Source of the DNA: Ruminococcus sp. AM22-13
GTDB lineage: Bacteria; Bacillota; Clostridia; Lachnospirales; Lachnospiraceae
DNA length: 64,000 bases
Assembly (NCBI RefSeq): GCF_003471165.1
Contig: NZ_QRIL01000016.1
Location: forward strand, 35,693 to 99,692
Reading direction: 5' to 3'
The notes below the pieces were generated by a model. The model searched no databases, had not been told where the DNA came from, and saw only the letters and a program-made list of their open reading frames with translations. Numbering within the stretch: position 1 is the stretch's first letter; the number at the start of each line of letters is the position of its first letter. Below, piece after piece: positions 34,326 to 44,206 of this stretch. The position numbers and the translations under genes were made by a program.

Positions 34326-34390
34326 AAAAAGGCCATCATATCACAGAAATATTCCTTTTCTGAATCATTCTATGATATGGTGGTCTTTTT
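34326..34390. terminator. Bidirectional terminator between convergent genes
   Basis: AAAAAGGCCATCATATCA and TGATATGGTGGTCTTTTT form a long stem with A/T-runs on both sides. It serves the lipoprotein gene (plus) and the tauE-like gene (minus). Confidence 0.85.
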
Positions 34391-34409
34391 AATCTTTGTC
34401 TTATTCTTT

Positions 34410-35168
34410 TTACATCCCCGTTATAATTTTGATAAACAGTAAAACCAGAACTATCAGAATAATCGGTCTTACGATTTTATTTCCATTTTTCATTACCATT
34501 CCAGATCCTACATAATGCCCTGCAATGGAAAAAACAGAAGCTGCAAGTCCAAGATATATGACAATCTTTCCACTAAATAAAAAAACAACTAATGCCATTA
34601 TATTAGAAGAAAGATTTGCAAGTTTCATAGTTCCGGAAGCTTTCGCTACGGGAAGTTTTGCTACTCCTGTATATAAAATAAGCAGAAACGTACCAGTTCC
34701 CGGCCCATAAAAGCCATCGTAGCAGCCAACAGCCAGAGAACACACCGCACACAAAATCCACTGTTTCTTTCTGGAAATCTCTACATTGCTGTTATCATCC
34801 AGATTTTTCTTCTTCATTACATAAAACGCAACAATAGGAAGTACCGGAATCAGCATCCATTTTAATATCTTATCACTGGCAAGAAGCGCAATATGAGCGC
34901 CTGCAAAAGAACCGACAAGAGCCATGGAAATACATGGCAGTGCAACTCCCCAGTCCACAAATTTATTCTTACATAAACGTGCTGTTGAAATCGCTGTCCC
35001 AGTTGCCGAGGATAATTTATTCGTTGCTATCGCATTGTGCATCGGAACCCCTGCAAGCAGATACGCAGGCAGGGAGATCAAACCACCCCCGCCTGCGATA
35101 GAATCAACTAATCCTGCAAGGAATACCAACGGGCATACAATCAAAAACGTCTGAATTGTAAGCTCCAT
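34410..35168 (-). CDS. TauE/SafE-family anion exporter-type membrane protein
   Basis: A 252-residue protein with about seven to eight helices. The N-terminal signature FLAGLVDSIAGGGGLISLPA and the duplicate-half motif CYDGFYGPGTGTFLLILYTG are typical of TauE/SafE/YfcA transporters, which move sulfite, organosulfonates or similar anions. The ATG lies two bases after the aspS stop, so it is cotranscribed with aspS although the functions are unrelated. Confidence 0.88.
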   Translation of the reverse strand: MELTIQTFLIVCPLVFLAGLVDSIAGGGGLISLPAYLLAGVPMHNAIATNKLSSATGTAISTARLCKNKFVDWGVALPCISMALVGSFAGAHIALLASDKILKWMLIPVLPIVAFYVMKKKNLDDNSNVEISRKKQWILCAVCSLAVGCYDGFYGPGTGTFLLILYTGVAKLPVAKASGTMKLANLSSNIMALVVFLFSGKIVIYLGLAASVFSIAGHYVGSGMVMKNGNKIVRPIILIVLVLLFIKIITGM

Positions 35169-35170
35169 CC

Positions 35171-36967
35171 TTATTCAGTTACTTCCTCCGGTCTTACTTC
35201 CAGTTCCAGTTCTTTTAACTGCTCCTCGCTTACGCGGCTCGGAGACTGAGTCATCAGACAGGAAGCATCTTTAACTTTCGGGAATGCGATTACGTCACGG
35301 ATGCTGTCAACTTTCGCCATAAGCATTACCAGACGGTCAAGTCCGTATGCCAGTCCGGCGTGAGGCGGAACTCCATATTTGAATGCGTCCAGAAGGAATC
35401 CGAACTGCTCGTGAGCAGCTTCTTTTGTGAATCCAAGTGCTTCAAACATTCTCTCCTGAATATCATCCTGATGGATTCTGACACTTCCTCCACCAATTTC
35501 ATTACCGTTTAATACGATATCATATGCTTTTGCACGAACTTTTCCAGGATCTGTATCCAGAAGTGGAAGGTCCTCTTCCATAAGCATGGTAAATGGATGA
35601 TGCATTGCTGTGAAACGATTCTCTTCTTCACTCCATTCAAGAAGCGGGAACTCTGTTACCCATACGAAACGATACTCATTCTTATCAAGAAGATCCATCT
35701 GCTTTGCAAGTTCCAGACGAAGTGCGCCAAGTACATCATAAACCAGTTTCTTCTTATCTGCTGCAAACAGAAGTAAGTCTCCTGCTTTACCATCCATAGC
35801 TGTTACCAGAGCATCCATTTCTTCATCTGTCATGAATTTAGCAAAAGAAGATTTTCTTGTGCCATCTTCAGCGATTGCAATGTATGCAAGGCCTTTTGCA
35901 CCGTAACCTTTAGCAAACTCAACCAGTTTGTCAATTTTCTTACGTGGCATAGCGCCCTGTCCTTCTGCATTGATACCACGAACACTGCCGCCATTTTCCA
36001 ACGCAGAAGTAAACACGCTGAATCCACAGTTTTTAACTACATCACTTACATCATGAAGTTCCATTCCGAAACGCATATCCGGTTTATCAGAACCAAATCT
36101 GTCCATAGCTTCCTGCCATGTGATACGCTGGATTGGAAGTTTTACATCAATATCAAGTACTTCCTTGAACAGATAAGCAAGGAATCTCTCATTTACATCG
36201 ATTACGTCATCAACATCTACAAAAGAGAGTTCCATATCGATCTGAGTAAATTCCGGCTGTCTGTCCGCACGAAGGTCTTCGTCACGGAAACATCTTGCAA
36301 TCTGGATATAACGGTCATAACCAGAGCACATCAGAAGCTGTTTGTACAGCTGCGGAGACTGTGGCAGACCATAGAAATGTCCCGGATGAACACGAGACGG
36401 TACCAGATAATCTCTTGCACCTTCCGGTGTACTCTTACCAAGCATCGGAGTTTCAATTTCAAGGAATCCTTCTTTTGCGAAGAACTGTCTTGTAAGCATC
36501 ATGACTTTGCTCTTAAGCATAATGTTCTTCTGAAGGTCAGGTCTTCTTAAGTCAAGATAACGATATTTCAGACGGATTTCATCTTTTGTCTTGCTGTTCT
36601 CTTCAATTGGGAACGGAGGTACCTCTGCTTCAGACAGAACACGAAGGGATTTTACGCGAAGCTCAATTTCACCTGTTGCAAGATTCTTATTAACAGCGCC
36701 GCCTCTTTCTTCTACCACACCGGTAACAGCGATTACGAATTCACTTCTCAGTTTACCTGCTTTTGCAAAACCTTCTTCATCAATGCTGCCATTTTCAAAA
36801 ATCAGCTGCATGATACCGGAACGGTCTCTTAAATCTACGAAAATAATTCCGCCTTTATCGCGGGCTTTCTGAACCCATCCCATAAGGACAACTTCTTTGC
36901 CGATCATTTCCTTTGTTACTTCTGCACATCGGCATGTTCTGTGCAGTCCCTGCATACTTTCAGCCAT
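35171..36967 (-). CDS. aspS: Aspartyl-tRNA synthetase
   Basis: A 598-residue bacterial-type class IIb enzyme. It has an OB-fold anticodon domain at 20-110 (GWVQKARDKGGIIFVDLRDR), class II motif 2 ARCFRDEDLRADRQPEFTQI, a GAD insert at about 300-420, and motif 3 GLAYGLDRLVMLMAKVDSIR. It charges tRNA-Asp. Whether it discriminates against tRNA-Asn cannot be read; the window shows no gatCAB. AGAGGAAAG precedes the ATG. A palindromic repeat separates it from hisS. Confidence 0.97.
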   Translation of the reverse strand: MAESMQGLHRTCRCAEVTKEMIGKEVVLMGWVQKARDKGGIIFVDLRDRSGIMQLIFENGSIDEEGFAKAGKLRSEFVIAVTGVVEERGGAVNKNLATGEIELRVKSLRVLSEAEVPPFPIEENSKTKDEIRLKYRYLDLRRPDLQKNIMLKSKVMMLTRQFFAKEGFLEIETPMLGKSTPEGARDYLVPSRVHPGHFYGLPQSPQLYKQLLMCSGYDRYIQIARCFRDEDLRADRQPEFTQIDMELSFVDVDDVIDVNERFLAYLFKEVLDIDVKLPIQRITWQEAMDRFGSDKPDMRFGMELHDVSDVVKNCGFSVFTSALENGGSVRGINAEGQGAMPRKKIDKLVEFAKGYGAKGLAYIAIAEDGTRKSSFAKFMTDEEMDALVTAMDGKAGDLLLFAADKKKLVYDVLGALRLELAKQMDLLDKNEYRFVWVTEFPLLEWSEEENRFTAMHHPFTMLMEEDLPLLDTDPGKVRAKAYDIVLNGNEIGGGSVRIHQDDIQERMFEALGFTKEAAHEQFGFLLDAFKYGVPPHAGLAYGLDRLVMLMAKVDSIRDVIAFPKVKDASCLMTQSPSRVSEEQLKELELEVRPEEVTE

Positions 36968-37010
36968 GTTTCTTTCCTCTTTTCATGCTTTCTATATTAT
37001 AAGAATTGTT

Positions 37011-37058
37011 GTAACTATCCAGCAGTCTGCTATCCCGCAATGTTGCTGAACAGTTACG
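37011..37058. repeat. Palindromic intergenic repeat, GTAACT family (short form)
   Basis: GTAACTATCCAGCAGTCTGC...GCTGAACAGTTAC, 48 bp. The ends are inverted repeats. It lies between hisS and aspS and could fold in the mRNA. Confidence 0.65.
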
Positions 37059-37063
37059 AATTA

Positions 37064-38320
37064 TTACATTCTGTCTTTAAAGAATTCTACAAACTCTGTA
37101 TAGCCCTCTGCTGTCATCTGATCTTTCTGGAATTTCTTATTCTTCTTCATAATAGAAATATTGATCTGTGTTCCGACATTACGCTCTTCCTGAGCCTGTT
37201 TCAGAATCGTCAGCATCTTGTCTGCCGGCATATTCTTCTCGATAAGATATGCTTTCTTACCATTCTTTGTCGGGATTTCATAATTTCTCTCAAGAAGAAG
37301 CATTACGATTCTCTCGAATCCAATTGAAAATCCGCAGGCAGATGTATTGTTTCCTGTAAATTTACCGATCATCTCATCATAGCGTCCACCGCCGCCTACG
37401 CTGCCGCCAAACTCATCCATAGAGATTTCAAAAATCGGTCCTGTATAATAAGACATTCCACGTACCAAAGTCGGATCGAAAGACATCTTAAAATCTGCTG
37501 TCTTGACAGAATCTACAGTAGAAATGATTGTTTCAAGGTCCTCAGCTACCTTTGAATCCAGAACATCTTTTAATTTCTCTTTACAGTAGCGAACACCTTC
37601 GATATCAGAAGTGATTTCTTTGAAAAGTCCAAGATAAGTGTCAATACTTTCTTTGGCAAATCCTTCTTTCTCCAGTTCTTCTGCAACACCTTCAATACCA
37701 ATCTTATCCATCTTGTCCAAAATGATAAATACTGTGTCAAAGCTCTCCTGCGGGAATCCACTGTACTGGGCCATTGCCTTTAAAATCTTTCTGTCATTGA
37801 TACGGATGGTAAAGTTGTGGAAATCCAGCTTTCCAAGCAAAGTTGTAGTAGCCAGAACCAGTTCAATCTCAGCCAGGTAAGTAGGCTCCCCCAGAATATC
37901 GATATCACACTGCATAAACTGACGGAAACGTCCTCTCTGCGGTCTGTCTGCTCTCCATACATTTCCCATCTGAAGTGCCTTAAACGGAGCCGGAAGCTCG
38001 TTTGCATTGTTTGAATAGTATCTGGAAAGCGGTACAGTCAGGTCATAGCGAAGTCCGGAATCAACCAGATCACTCTCTGCCTCAGCTTCTGTAAGTTTTA
38101 GTTTTTCTCCACGTTTCAGGATCTTGAAAATCAGTTTTTCATTCTCTCCGCCCTGTTTACTGGAAAGATTCTCAATGTGTTCTACACATGGTGTCTCTAT
38201 AGATGAAAATCCAAAAGTTCCGTATGTCTCACGAATCATGTTCATCACATAGTTACGAATCTCCATCTCTTTTGGTAAAATGTCTTTCATACCGGTTACC
38301 GGTTTCTTCTTTAATGCCAT
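37064..38320 (-). CDS. hisS: Histidyl-tRNA synthetase
   Basis: A 418-residue class IIa enzyme from the ATG at 38318-38320, which has GGAGG 8 bp upstream; an upstream ATG at 38350 lacks one. Motif 1 is around GMKDILPKEMEIRNYV, motif 2 RYDLTVPLSRYYSNNANELP and FRQFMQCDIDILG, the HisA signatures include LVRGMSYYTGPIFEI, and motif 3 is ACGFSIGFERIVMLLLER. The C-terminal domain (about 90 residues) is at the anticodon-binding position but ends early with EFVEFFKDRM. It charges tRNA-His. Confidence 0.95.
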   Translation of the reverse strand: MALKKKPVTGMKDILPKEMEIRNYVMNMIRETYGTFGFSSIETPCVEHIENLSSKQGGENEKLIFKILKRGEKLKLTEAEAESDLVDSGLRYDLTVPLSRYYSNNANELPAPFKALQMGNVWRADRPQRGRFRQFMQCDIDILGEPTYLAEIELVLATTTLLGKLDFHNFTIRINDRKILKAMAQYSGFPQESFDTVFIILDKMDKIGIEGVAEELEKEGFAKESIDTYLGLFKEITSDIEGVRYCKEKLKDVLDSKVAEDLETIISTVDSVKTADFKMSFDPTLVRGMSYYTGPIFEISMDEFGGSVGGGGRYDEMIGKFTGNNTSACGFSIGFERIVMLLLERNYEIPTKNGKKAYLIEKNMPADKMLTILKQAQEERNVGTQINISIMKKNKKFQKDQMTAEGYTEFVEFFKDRM

Positions 38321-38394
38321 GTTGTCCTCCTCTTTTATCGTATTCAACATTACTGATTCCTTCTTTATCTCCTCAGTAATATATCAGCCCTGTT

Positions 38395-38979
38395 TCATTT
38401 TCGGAAACTCTGTCCGTCTCCATTATGAACCACTCTCTGAAATGCCAGAAAAACCTGCATATCAAAATTCTTGACCTCATCGATCATCAGTTCCATAACC
38501 GCAGAAATGTCAAAGGCTTTTCTGTACGGTCTGTCTGAAATCAATGCCGCATATACATCGCAGACTCTGAGAATCCGGGCACCTATCGGAATGTCCTCCC
38601 CTGCCTTATTGGCCGGATATCCGCTGCCATCATAATTCTCATGATGGTACAGGATACTCTCCAATACAAAGTCCGAATATCCCTGTCCTTTCAGTTCCTC
38701 ATATCCCAATGTTGAATGCATACGGACATACTTCAGTTCCTCAATCACAAGAGGATCCTGTTCCTGTCCGTTGATATAACTTGTCAGCTTCAGCTTTCCT
38801 ATATCATGGAGCATTCCCGCAATCGCAAGTTCATAGCACTGTTCATGCGGCAATCCCATCTCTTCCGCAAGTGCATAAGCAAGATTACTTACCATCATCC
38901 CATGATGCAGTTCAGAAGCAAGGTCAAACTCCAGAATCCTCTCCTGCGAACCCACTGCTGTCTTTTGTACTGTATTCAA
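38395..38979 (-). CDS. HD-GYP-type phosphohydrolase
   Basis: A 194-residue stand-alone HD domain with the metal motif MLHDIGKLKL, HHENYDGSGYP (the GYP signature) and RILRVCDVYAALISDRPYRK. HD-GYP proteins hydrolyse cyclic dinucleotides, chiefly c-di-GMP. There is no receiver or other sensor domain. It lies 17 bp after hemZ on the same strand and is probably in the same transcript. Confidence 0.85.
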   Translation of the reverse strand: MNTVQKTAVGSQERILEFDLASELHHGMMVSNLAYALAEEMGLPHEQCYELAIAGMLHDIGKLKLTSYINGQEQDPLVIEELKYVRMHSTLGYEELKGQGYSDFVLESILYHHENYDGSGYPANKAGEDIPIGARILRVCDVYAALISDRPYRKAFDISAVMELMIDEVKNFDMQVFLAFQRVVHNGDGQSFRK

Positions 38980-38996
38980 AGTGTTACCTCCACATC

Positions 38997-40499
38997 CTAC
39001 AGCCAGGTAGCTATTGCTGTCCGTTTTCTCTCAATCATCTCATCAATGCGTGAAATATAATTGGAAACATCCTTTACATTCTCCACACGTTCGATCCTTT
39101 TGCCATGGTCAAAGACCAGCTTGGAAGAACCACCTGCACCCAGTGCAATGATCGGCTGTTTTTCCTCCATAATCAGTATATTGTAAATTCCAGCTTTGTC
39201 AACCTTTGCATAGCCAACATTTTCAAAATTTCCCTTCATATTCTTCTGTCTGTACAGATAATAAGGGCCCATTTCCATCTCATATGCTGTTTTCATCGTG
39301 AGATCCATGATCTCCTGATTGTTCTCAAAAGACATTTCCTGATATTTTTCTTTGAAAATATTTAACCGTGCTGCACGCTTAACTGCCAGAGAATGTACCG
39401 TCATGCTGTCCGGAGCCAGTTCACGGATCTGTTCAAGAGTACGTTCTACCATATGAATGTCCTCTCCAGGAAGACCTACGATCAGATCCATATTAATGTT
39501 ATCAAATCCCAGTTCTCTTGCCAGATGAAAGGCTTCCTTTGTCTGGTCTACTGTATGTTTACGCCCGATAATCTCCAAGGTCTCCTGATTCATTGTCTGC
39601 GGATTTACAGAAATTCTGGTCACCGGATATTCCCGAATTGCCATCAGTTTCTCTCGTGTGATACTATCTGGTCTGCCGGCTTCTACAGTAAATTCAGCCA
39701 GCCCCTCGTAACCAAAAGCTTCTCCAACAGTATCCAGAAGTTTCCGGATCTGATGCGGAAGTAATGTGGTCGGAGTACCACCTCCTATATAAATGGTATC
39801 CAGTTTTCTGCCCTTCATCATAAGAGCCGTTTCTCTTACTTCTTTGCAAAGGGCTTCTACGTACTCATCTGATCTTTTCTCCCACACTTTCAGCGGATAC
39901 GAACTGAAAGAACAATACAGACAGATACTCGGACAGAACGGGATTCCGATATAAAGGCTGTATCCATTCTCATAATCAATATCTTTGAGAATTTCTCTTT
40001 CCCTGTTGGCAATCGTAATGGCAAGGGCTGTTTTCTGCGGACTTACCAGATATTTTTCTCTCATCTCCTGTGCAGCTTCTGTGTTCTTCATACCGGATTC
40101 GATCATTCCCATTGCCAGTTTAGCCGGACGAATTCCGGTCAGATTTCCCCATGGAAGTGTTCTGCCCGTTAATTTCACCAGAAGCTGGTACAATGCATAC
40201 TTAATAGAATCCTTATTCTCTTTTCTCAGTGCATGAGGATCTTTCACTGCACTATCCGTGATCACTTCCGCAGAAGCTACACCTTTTATTTCCGTTTCTT
40301 TAATTTCCGGATTTTCTTTTCTATCATATTTTATGAAATAATTTTCATTATCCCGTTCCACGCAGAAGCGGAGGTCATACTCTGCTTCATCATCTTCATA
40401 AAGAGTATGTATCTCCGCCTCGGGATAAAATGCTTTAATCAATTCATAAACATCATGTTCAAATTCTCTGTTCTCAAACAGAATGCCTATCTTATACAA
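38997..40499 (-). CDS. hemZ: Coproporphyrinogen dehydrogenase HemZ (radical SAM)
   Basis: About 500 residues. An N-terminal domain of about 150 residues precedes the radical SAM core with GIPFCPSICLYCSFSSYPLK (CxxxCxxC for the 4Fe-4S cluster) and YIGGGTPTTL, and the HemN-like half continues to GAGGSSKLVFDHGKR. HemZ is common in clostridia that lack a full heme pathway, so its substrate may differ. No ATG fits well: a TTG at 40497-40499, overlapping the stop of the MBL gene and with AGAGG upstream, gives a family-like N-terminus. An ATG at 40520 is the alternative. Confidence 0.85.
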   Translation of the reverse strand: MYKIGILFENREFEHDVYELIKAFYPEAEIHTLYEDDEAEYDLRFCVERDNENYFIKYDRKENPEIKETEIKGVASAEVITDSAVKDPHALRKENKDSIKYALYQLLVKLTGRTLPWGNLTGIRPAKLAMGMIESGMKNTEAAQEMREKYLVSPQKTALAITIANREREILKDIDYENGYSLYIGIPFCPSICLYCSFSSYPLKVWEKRSDEYVEALCKEVRETALMMKGRKLDTIYIGGGTPTTLLPHQIRKLLDTVGEAFGYEGLAEFTVEAGRPDSITREKLMAIREYPVTRISVNPQTMNQETLEIIGRKHTVDQTKEAFHLARELGFDNINMDLIVGLPGEDIHMVERTLEQIRELAPDSMTVHSLAVKRAARLNIFKEKYQEMSFENNQEIMDLTMKTAYEMEMGPYYLYRQKNMKGNFENVGYAKVDKAGIYNILIMEEKQPIIALGAGGSSKLVFDHGKRIERVENVKDVSNYISRIDEMIERKRTAIATWL

Positions 40500-41121
40500 A
40501 TGGATTATACCTCTTTTCATAGCCAATGCTTGTAGATACATCATGTCCTGGAAAAACTTCTGTTTCTTCCGGAAGAGAATCTACCAGTTTATGCAGACTC
40601 TGCACGATCTGTGCTGTACTTCCTCCCGGAAAATCTGTTCTTCCCACCGAACCATAAAAAACAGTATCGCCACTAAACAATACCGCCTCATCTTTCAGAT
40701 AATAACAGCAGCTTCCCTTGGTATGTCCCGGTGTATGAATCATCTGAACAGAAAAACCAGCAATCTTAACCACGTCCAGATCTTCAAGAAAAACATCCGG
40801 CGCAATGGAACAATCTCTTCCACAATGTGCTGTCATATTAATCTCCGGTTCCCGAAGCATCTCTTCTTCCTGACGACAGGCATAAATCGGAATATTGTAT
40901 TTCTCTTTCACTGCCTGAGCTGCCATGATATGGTCAAAATGTCCATGTGTAAGCAGAATTGCCACCGGTTTTCCATTCATCTGAGAAACTTTCAGCTCAA
41001 TCTTCTCCGGACAGTCTGCCGGATCTATAATGATCAGCTCTCCGGTTTCTTTATTTTTAAGGAAATAGCAGTTTGTATATACAGGTCCTAATATACATTT
41101 CTGTAACTCTAAGTTCTTCAT
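40492..41121 (-). CDS. Metallo-beta-lactamase fold hydrolase, glyoxalase II-like
   Basis: A 209-residue single-domain MBL protein with the metal motif THGHFDHIMAA, then CGRDCS, HTPGHTKGSCCYYL and FSGDTVFYGSVGRTDFPGGS, and a final FPGHDVSTSIGYEKRYNP. This matches the YcbL/GloB-like branch, which hydrolyses thioesters such as S-lactoylglutathione analogues. It lacks the second domain of true GloB. It lies 32 bp after relA and its stop overlaps the hemZ start. Confidence 0.88.
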   Translation of the reverse strand: MKNLELQKCILGPVYTNCYFLKNKETGELIIIDPADCPEKIELKVSQMNGKPVAILLTHGHFDHIMAAQAVKEKYNIPIYACRQEEEMLREPEINMTAHCGRDCSIAPDVFLEDLDVVKIAGFSVQMIHTPGHTKGSCCYYLKDEAVLFSGDTVFYGSVGRTDFPGGSTAQIVQSLHKLVDSLPEETEVFPGHDVSTSIGYEKRYNPFV

Positions 41122-41153
41122 GTTATCCCTTTCTATCCATCGGTTTTCTGTGA

Positions 41154-43484
41154 TCAGCCGGTCGTTCTCTCAACATCAATGACACTTTCTACCTGACGGA
41201 TTTTCTCTATCAGAGAACGCAGTTCCTCCTTGCTTCCGATTTCAAAGCTCATGGAAATGGTTGCTTTCTCCTGCTTGCTTGTACGGCTGTTAATACTTCT
41301 AAGGTCAATCTTACGTTCTGTAAATATCTTAGAAAGATCAACAAGAAGTCCTGTACGGTTATTCGCATATACCTGAATCTCAGCCATGTATTTCTCTTTT
41401 TCCTTATTGTCAGGCTGCTGCCATTCTGCCTCGATCAACCGGCTTCGGTCAAGTTCTGACATATTCAGCACATTGATACAGTCTGTACGGTGAATTGTAA
41501 TCCCACGTCCTCTTGTGACAAAACCTACGATCTCATCACCCGGAATCGGATTACAACATTTTGAAAAACGAACCGCCACATCATGAATACCTTTTACCAC
41601 AATACCGCTCTTGCTCTTCGCAATATGAAGCTTCTCCTGTGTTTCCGATGCAGCTTCCAGAACCTGCTCATCTGTCAGAGCCTTCTTATTCTCCTTGTCA
41701 TAGGCTTCTACCAGCTTATTAAATACCTGGCCTTCTTTTAGTCCGCCATGACCAATCGCAGCAAGTACGGAATCCCAGTCGCGGAATCCATATTTATGCA
41801 TAACAGCCTCCAGATACTGAGGCTTATTATAATTTACAATCTTAAATCCCTTTGCACGGGCATACTGCGCAAGCATTTCCTTACCCTTAAGGATATTATC
41901 TTCTTTTAATTCTTTCTTAAACCACTGGTTAATTTTGTTTTTCGCCTGTGTACTCTTAACCAGTTTCAGCCAGTCACGGCTCGGTCCCTGAGAATTCTGT
42001 GAAGTAATGATCTCAATACGGTCACCATTCTTGATCTCGTATTCAATAGGAACAAGCTTTCCGTTTACACGCGCACCTACCATCTTATTTCCAACTGCGC
42101 TGTGGACACTGTAAGCAAAGTCAACCGGTGTCGAACCGCTCGGAAGTGTCTTGACATCTCCCTGTGGAGTAAAGCAGTAAACACTGTCTGCAAAAAGGTC
42201 AAGGTCATTTTTCAGAAGACTCATAAACTCTTTGTTGTCAGACATATCTCTCTGCCATTCCAAGATCTGACGCAGCCAGTTAAGCTTCTCTTCTTCACTC
42301 TTTCCTACAGGTGCTTTGCCGTCAGAAGATTCCTTATATTTCCAGTGTGCCGCGATACCATACTCAGCAGTTCTGTGCATCTCATAAGTACGAATCTGTA
42401 TCTCAAACGGCTGTCCATTTGGACCAATCAGAGTCGTATGCAGTGACTGATACATATTGGGTTTTGGCATGGCAATATAATCCTTAAATCTTCCCGGAAT
42501 CGGTTTGTACATCTCATGAATCACGCCAAGGGCAGCATAACAGTCTTTTACTGTATCTACCAGAATACGGACTGCAAACAGATCATAAATCTGGTCGATC
42601 GTCTTATCCTGATTTACCATCTTCTTGTAGATGCTGAAGAAATGTTTCACACGTCCGTCTACCTGTGATTTAATACTGGCATCTTCCATGTGTTTCTTGA
42701 CTTCTTTTACGATTGCACCTACAAACTGTTCCCTCTCACTCTTGCGCAAAGCAATCTTCTCTACCAGATCATAATAAACATCTGGTTTCAGATATTTCAG
42801 TGACAAATCGTCCAGTTCTACTTTTATCTTGGAAATACCGAGACGCATGGCAATAGGAGCATAAATATCCATCGTCTCTCTTGCTTTTTCCTGCTGTTTC
42901 TCAGGGCGCATATACTGCAGAGTACGCATATTATGAAGGCGGTCAGCAAGTTTGATCAGAATGACTCGGATATCCTTTGCCATAGCAAGGAACATCTTTC
43001 TTAGATTCTCTGCCTGAACTTCCACTTTGTCCGCCGAATAAGACAGCTGTCCCAGCTTGGTAACACCATCTACAAGAAGTGCAACTTCTGAACCAAATTC
43101 CTTCTCAACTTCTTCATAAGTCATCCAGGTATCCTCGACCGCGTCATGAAGAAGACCTGCCACGATTGTCTCTTTATCCAGCTCCAGATCTGCCAGAATG
43201 ATTGCCACACACAAAGGATGGATGATATATGGTTCACCGGACTTCCTCTTCTGTCCCTCATGCGCCTCACTCGCAACCTTATATGCTTTCTCTATCATAG
43301 AAATGTCTGTGGACGGATGATACTTTAAGACACTGTTTATCAGTTCTTTGTAAAGCACCTCCGGACTTGTAAAATCATGCATGGTTTTTACCGCTGCATC
43401 TGCTCTTTTTACAGATTCCAGTTTTTCTTTTTCAACCTGCATCTCATCTTTTTTTGCTTCTGTACCTTTCGTCATCTCTGCCAT
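41154..43484 (-). CDS. relA: Bifunctional (p)ppGpp synthetase/hydrolase
   Basis: A 776-residue Rel protein, the stringent-response enzyme. The HD hydrolase domain is at about 60-210 (GLLHDAVEDTWMTYEEVEKE), the synthetase at about 260-390 (DLFAVRILVDTVKDCYAALG, YIAMPKPNMYQSLHTTLIGP), TGS at 430-490 (YCFTPQGDVKTLPSGSTPVD), the zinc-finger region with RFSKCCNPIPGDEIVGFV, and ACT at about 700-776. All catalytic motifs for both activities look intact. It lies between apt and the MBL gene, the usual clostridial order recJ-apt-rel. Confidence 0.97.
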   Translation of the reverse strand: MAEMTKGTEAKKDEMQVEKEKLESVKRADAAVKTMHDFTSPEVLYKELINSVLKYHPSTDISMIEKAYKVASEAHEGQKRKSGEPYIIHPLCVAIILADLELDKETIVAGLLHDAVEDTWMTYEEVEKEFGSEVALLVDGVTKLGQLSYSADKVEVQAENLRKMFLAMAKDIRVILIKLADRLHNMRTLQYMRPEKQQEKARETMDIYAPIAMRLGISKIKVELDDLSLKYLKPDVYYDLVEKIALRKSEREQFVGAIVKEVKKHMEDASIKSQVDGRVKHFFSIYKKMVNQDKTIDQIYDLFAVRILVDTVKDCYAALGVIHEMYKPIPGRFKDYIAMPKPNMYQSLHTTLIGPNGQPFEIQIRTYEMHRTAEYGIAAHWKYKESSDGKAPVGKSEEEKLNWLRQILEWQRDMSDNKEFMSLLKNDLDLFADSVYCFTPQGDVKTLPSGSTPVDFAYSVHSAVGNKMVGARVNGKLVPIEYEIKNGDRIEIITSQNSQGPSRDWLKLVKSTQAKNKINQWFKKELKEDNILKGKEMLAQYARAKGFKIVNYNKPQYLEAVMHKYGFRDWDSVLAAIGHGGLKEGQVFNKLVEAYDKENKKALTDEQVLEAASETQEKLHIAKSKSGIVVKGIHDVAVRFSKCCNPIPGDEIVGFVTRGRGITIHRTDCINVLNMSELDRSRLIEAEWQQPDNKEKEKYMAEIQVYANNRTGLLVDLSKIFTERKIDLRSINSRTSKQEKATISMSFEIGSKEELRSLIEKIRQVESVIDVERTTG

Positions 43485-43521
43485 ATGCTCCCACCTGCCT
43501 GTCCTGCACGATCAGTCGTGC

Positions 43522-44046
43522 TTATTTACCGTCATAACAAATCACGGATGCTACATCATATCCTTTCAGTCTTTCACGTCCTTTTAATCCTGCAAGTTCC
43601 ATCAGAAATACAACTTTGACCACTTCTCCGCCAAGCTGTTCTACAAGTTTAATAGCTGCTTCGATAGTACCGCCGGTTGCGATCAGGTCATCAATGATTA
43701 CTACTTTCTGACCAGGTTTGATGGAATCTTTGTGCATCTCAATCTCTGCGCTGCCATACTCCAGTTCATAGCTTGCAGATACTGTTTCGCATGGAAGTTT
43801 CCCTTTCTTACGAATCGGTACAAATGGTTTATGAAGATTATAAGCAATCGGCACGCCAAAGATAAATCCTCTGGATTCTGTACCCGCGATCACATCTACG
43901 TCTAAATCTTTCAGGCAGTCCTGCATAGAATTGATTGCCAGCTGCAGACCATCTGCGTCCTGCAGAACACTTGTAATATCTCTGAAAATAATCCCCGGTT
44001 CTGGAAAATCCGGTATACTTCTTACGTATTCTTCAATTTTCTTCAT
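43522..44046 (-). CDS. apt: Adenine phosphoribosyltransferase
   Basis: A 174-residue purine-salvage enzyme. It has the N-terminal FPEPGIIFRDIT, TESRGFIFGVPIAYNL, and the PRPP-binding motif VVIIDDLIATGGTIEAAIKL. It forms AMP from adenine and PRPP. GGAGGAG precedes the ATG. It is 37 bp upstream of relA, which uses and makes purine nucleotides. Confidence 0.97.
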   Translation of the reverse strand: MKKIEEYVRSIPDFPEPGIIFRDITSVLQDADGLQLAINSMQDCLKDLDVDVIAGTESRGFIFGVPIAYNLHKPFVPIRKKGKLPCETVSASYELEYGSAEIEMHKDSIKPGQKVVIIDDLIATGGTIEAAIKLVEQLGGEVVKVVFLMELAGLKGRERLKGYDVASVICYDGK

Positions 44047-44206
44047 TTTATCTCTCCTCCGGCATATTTAATACAAATCTTCAATAATTTCCCCAATTTT
44101 GCTGAAAAAACAGAAGCTTGTTCTATTTAGTCAAGTAATAGATTAACTCATAAATATTTTATAGTATATCACCTTTTTATTTTAGAATCAATCGTTACTC
44201 TTATAC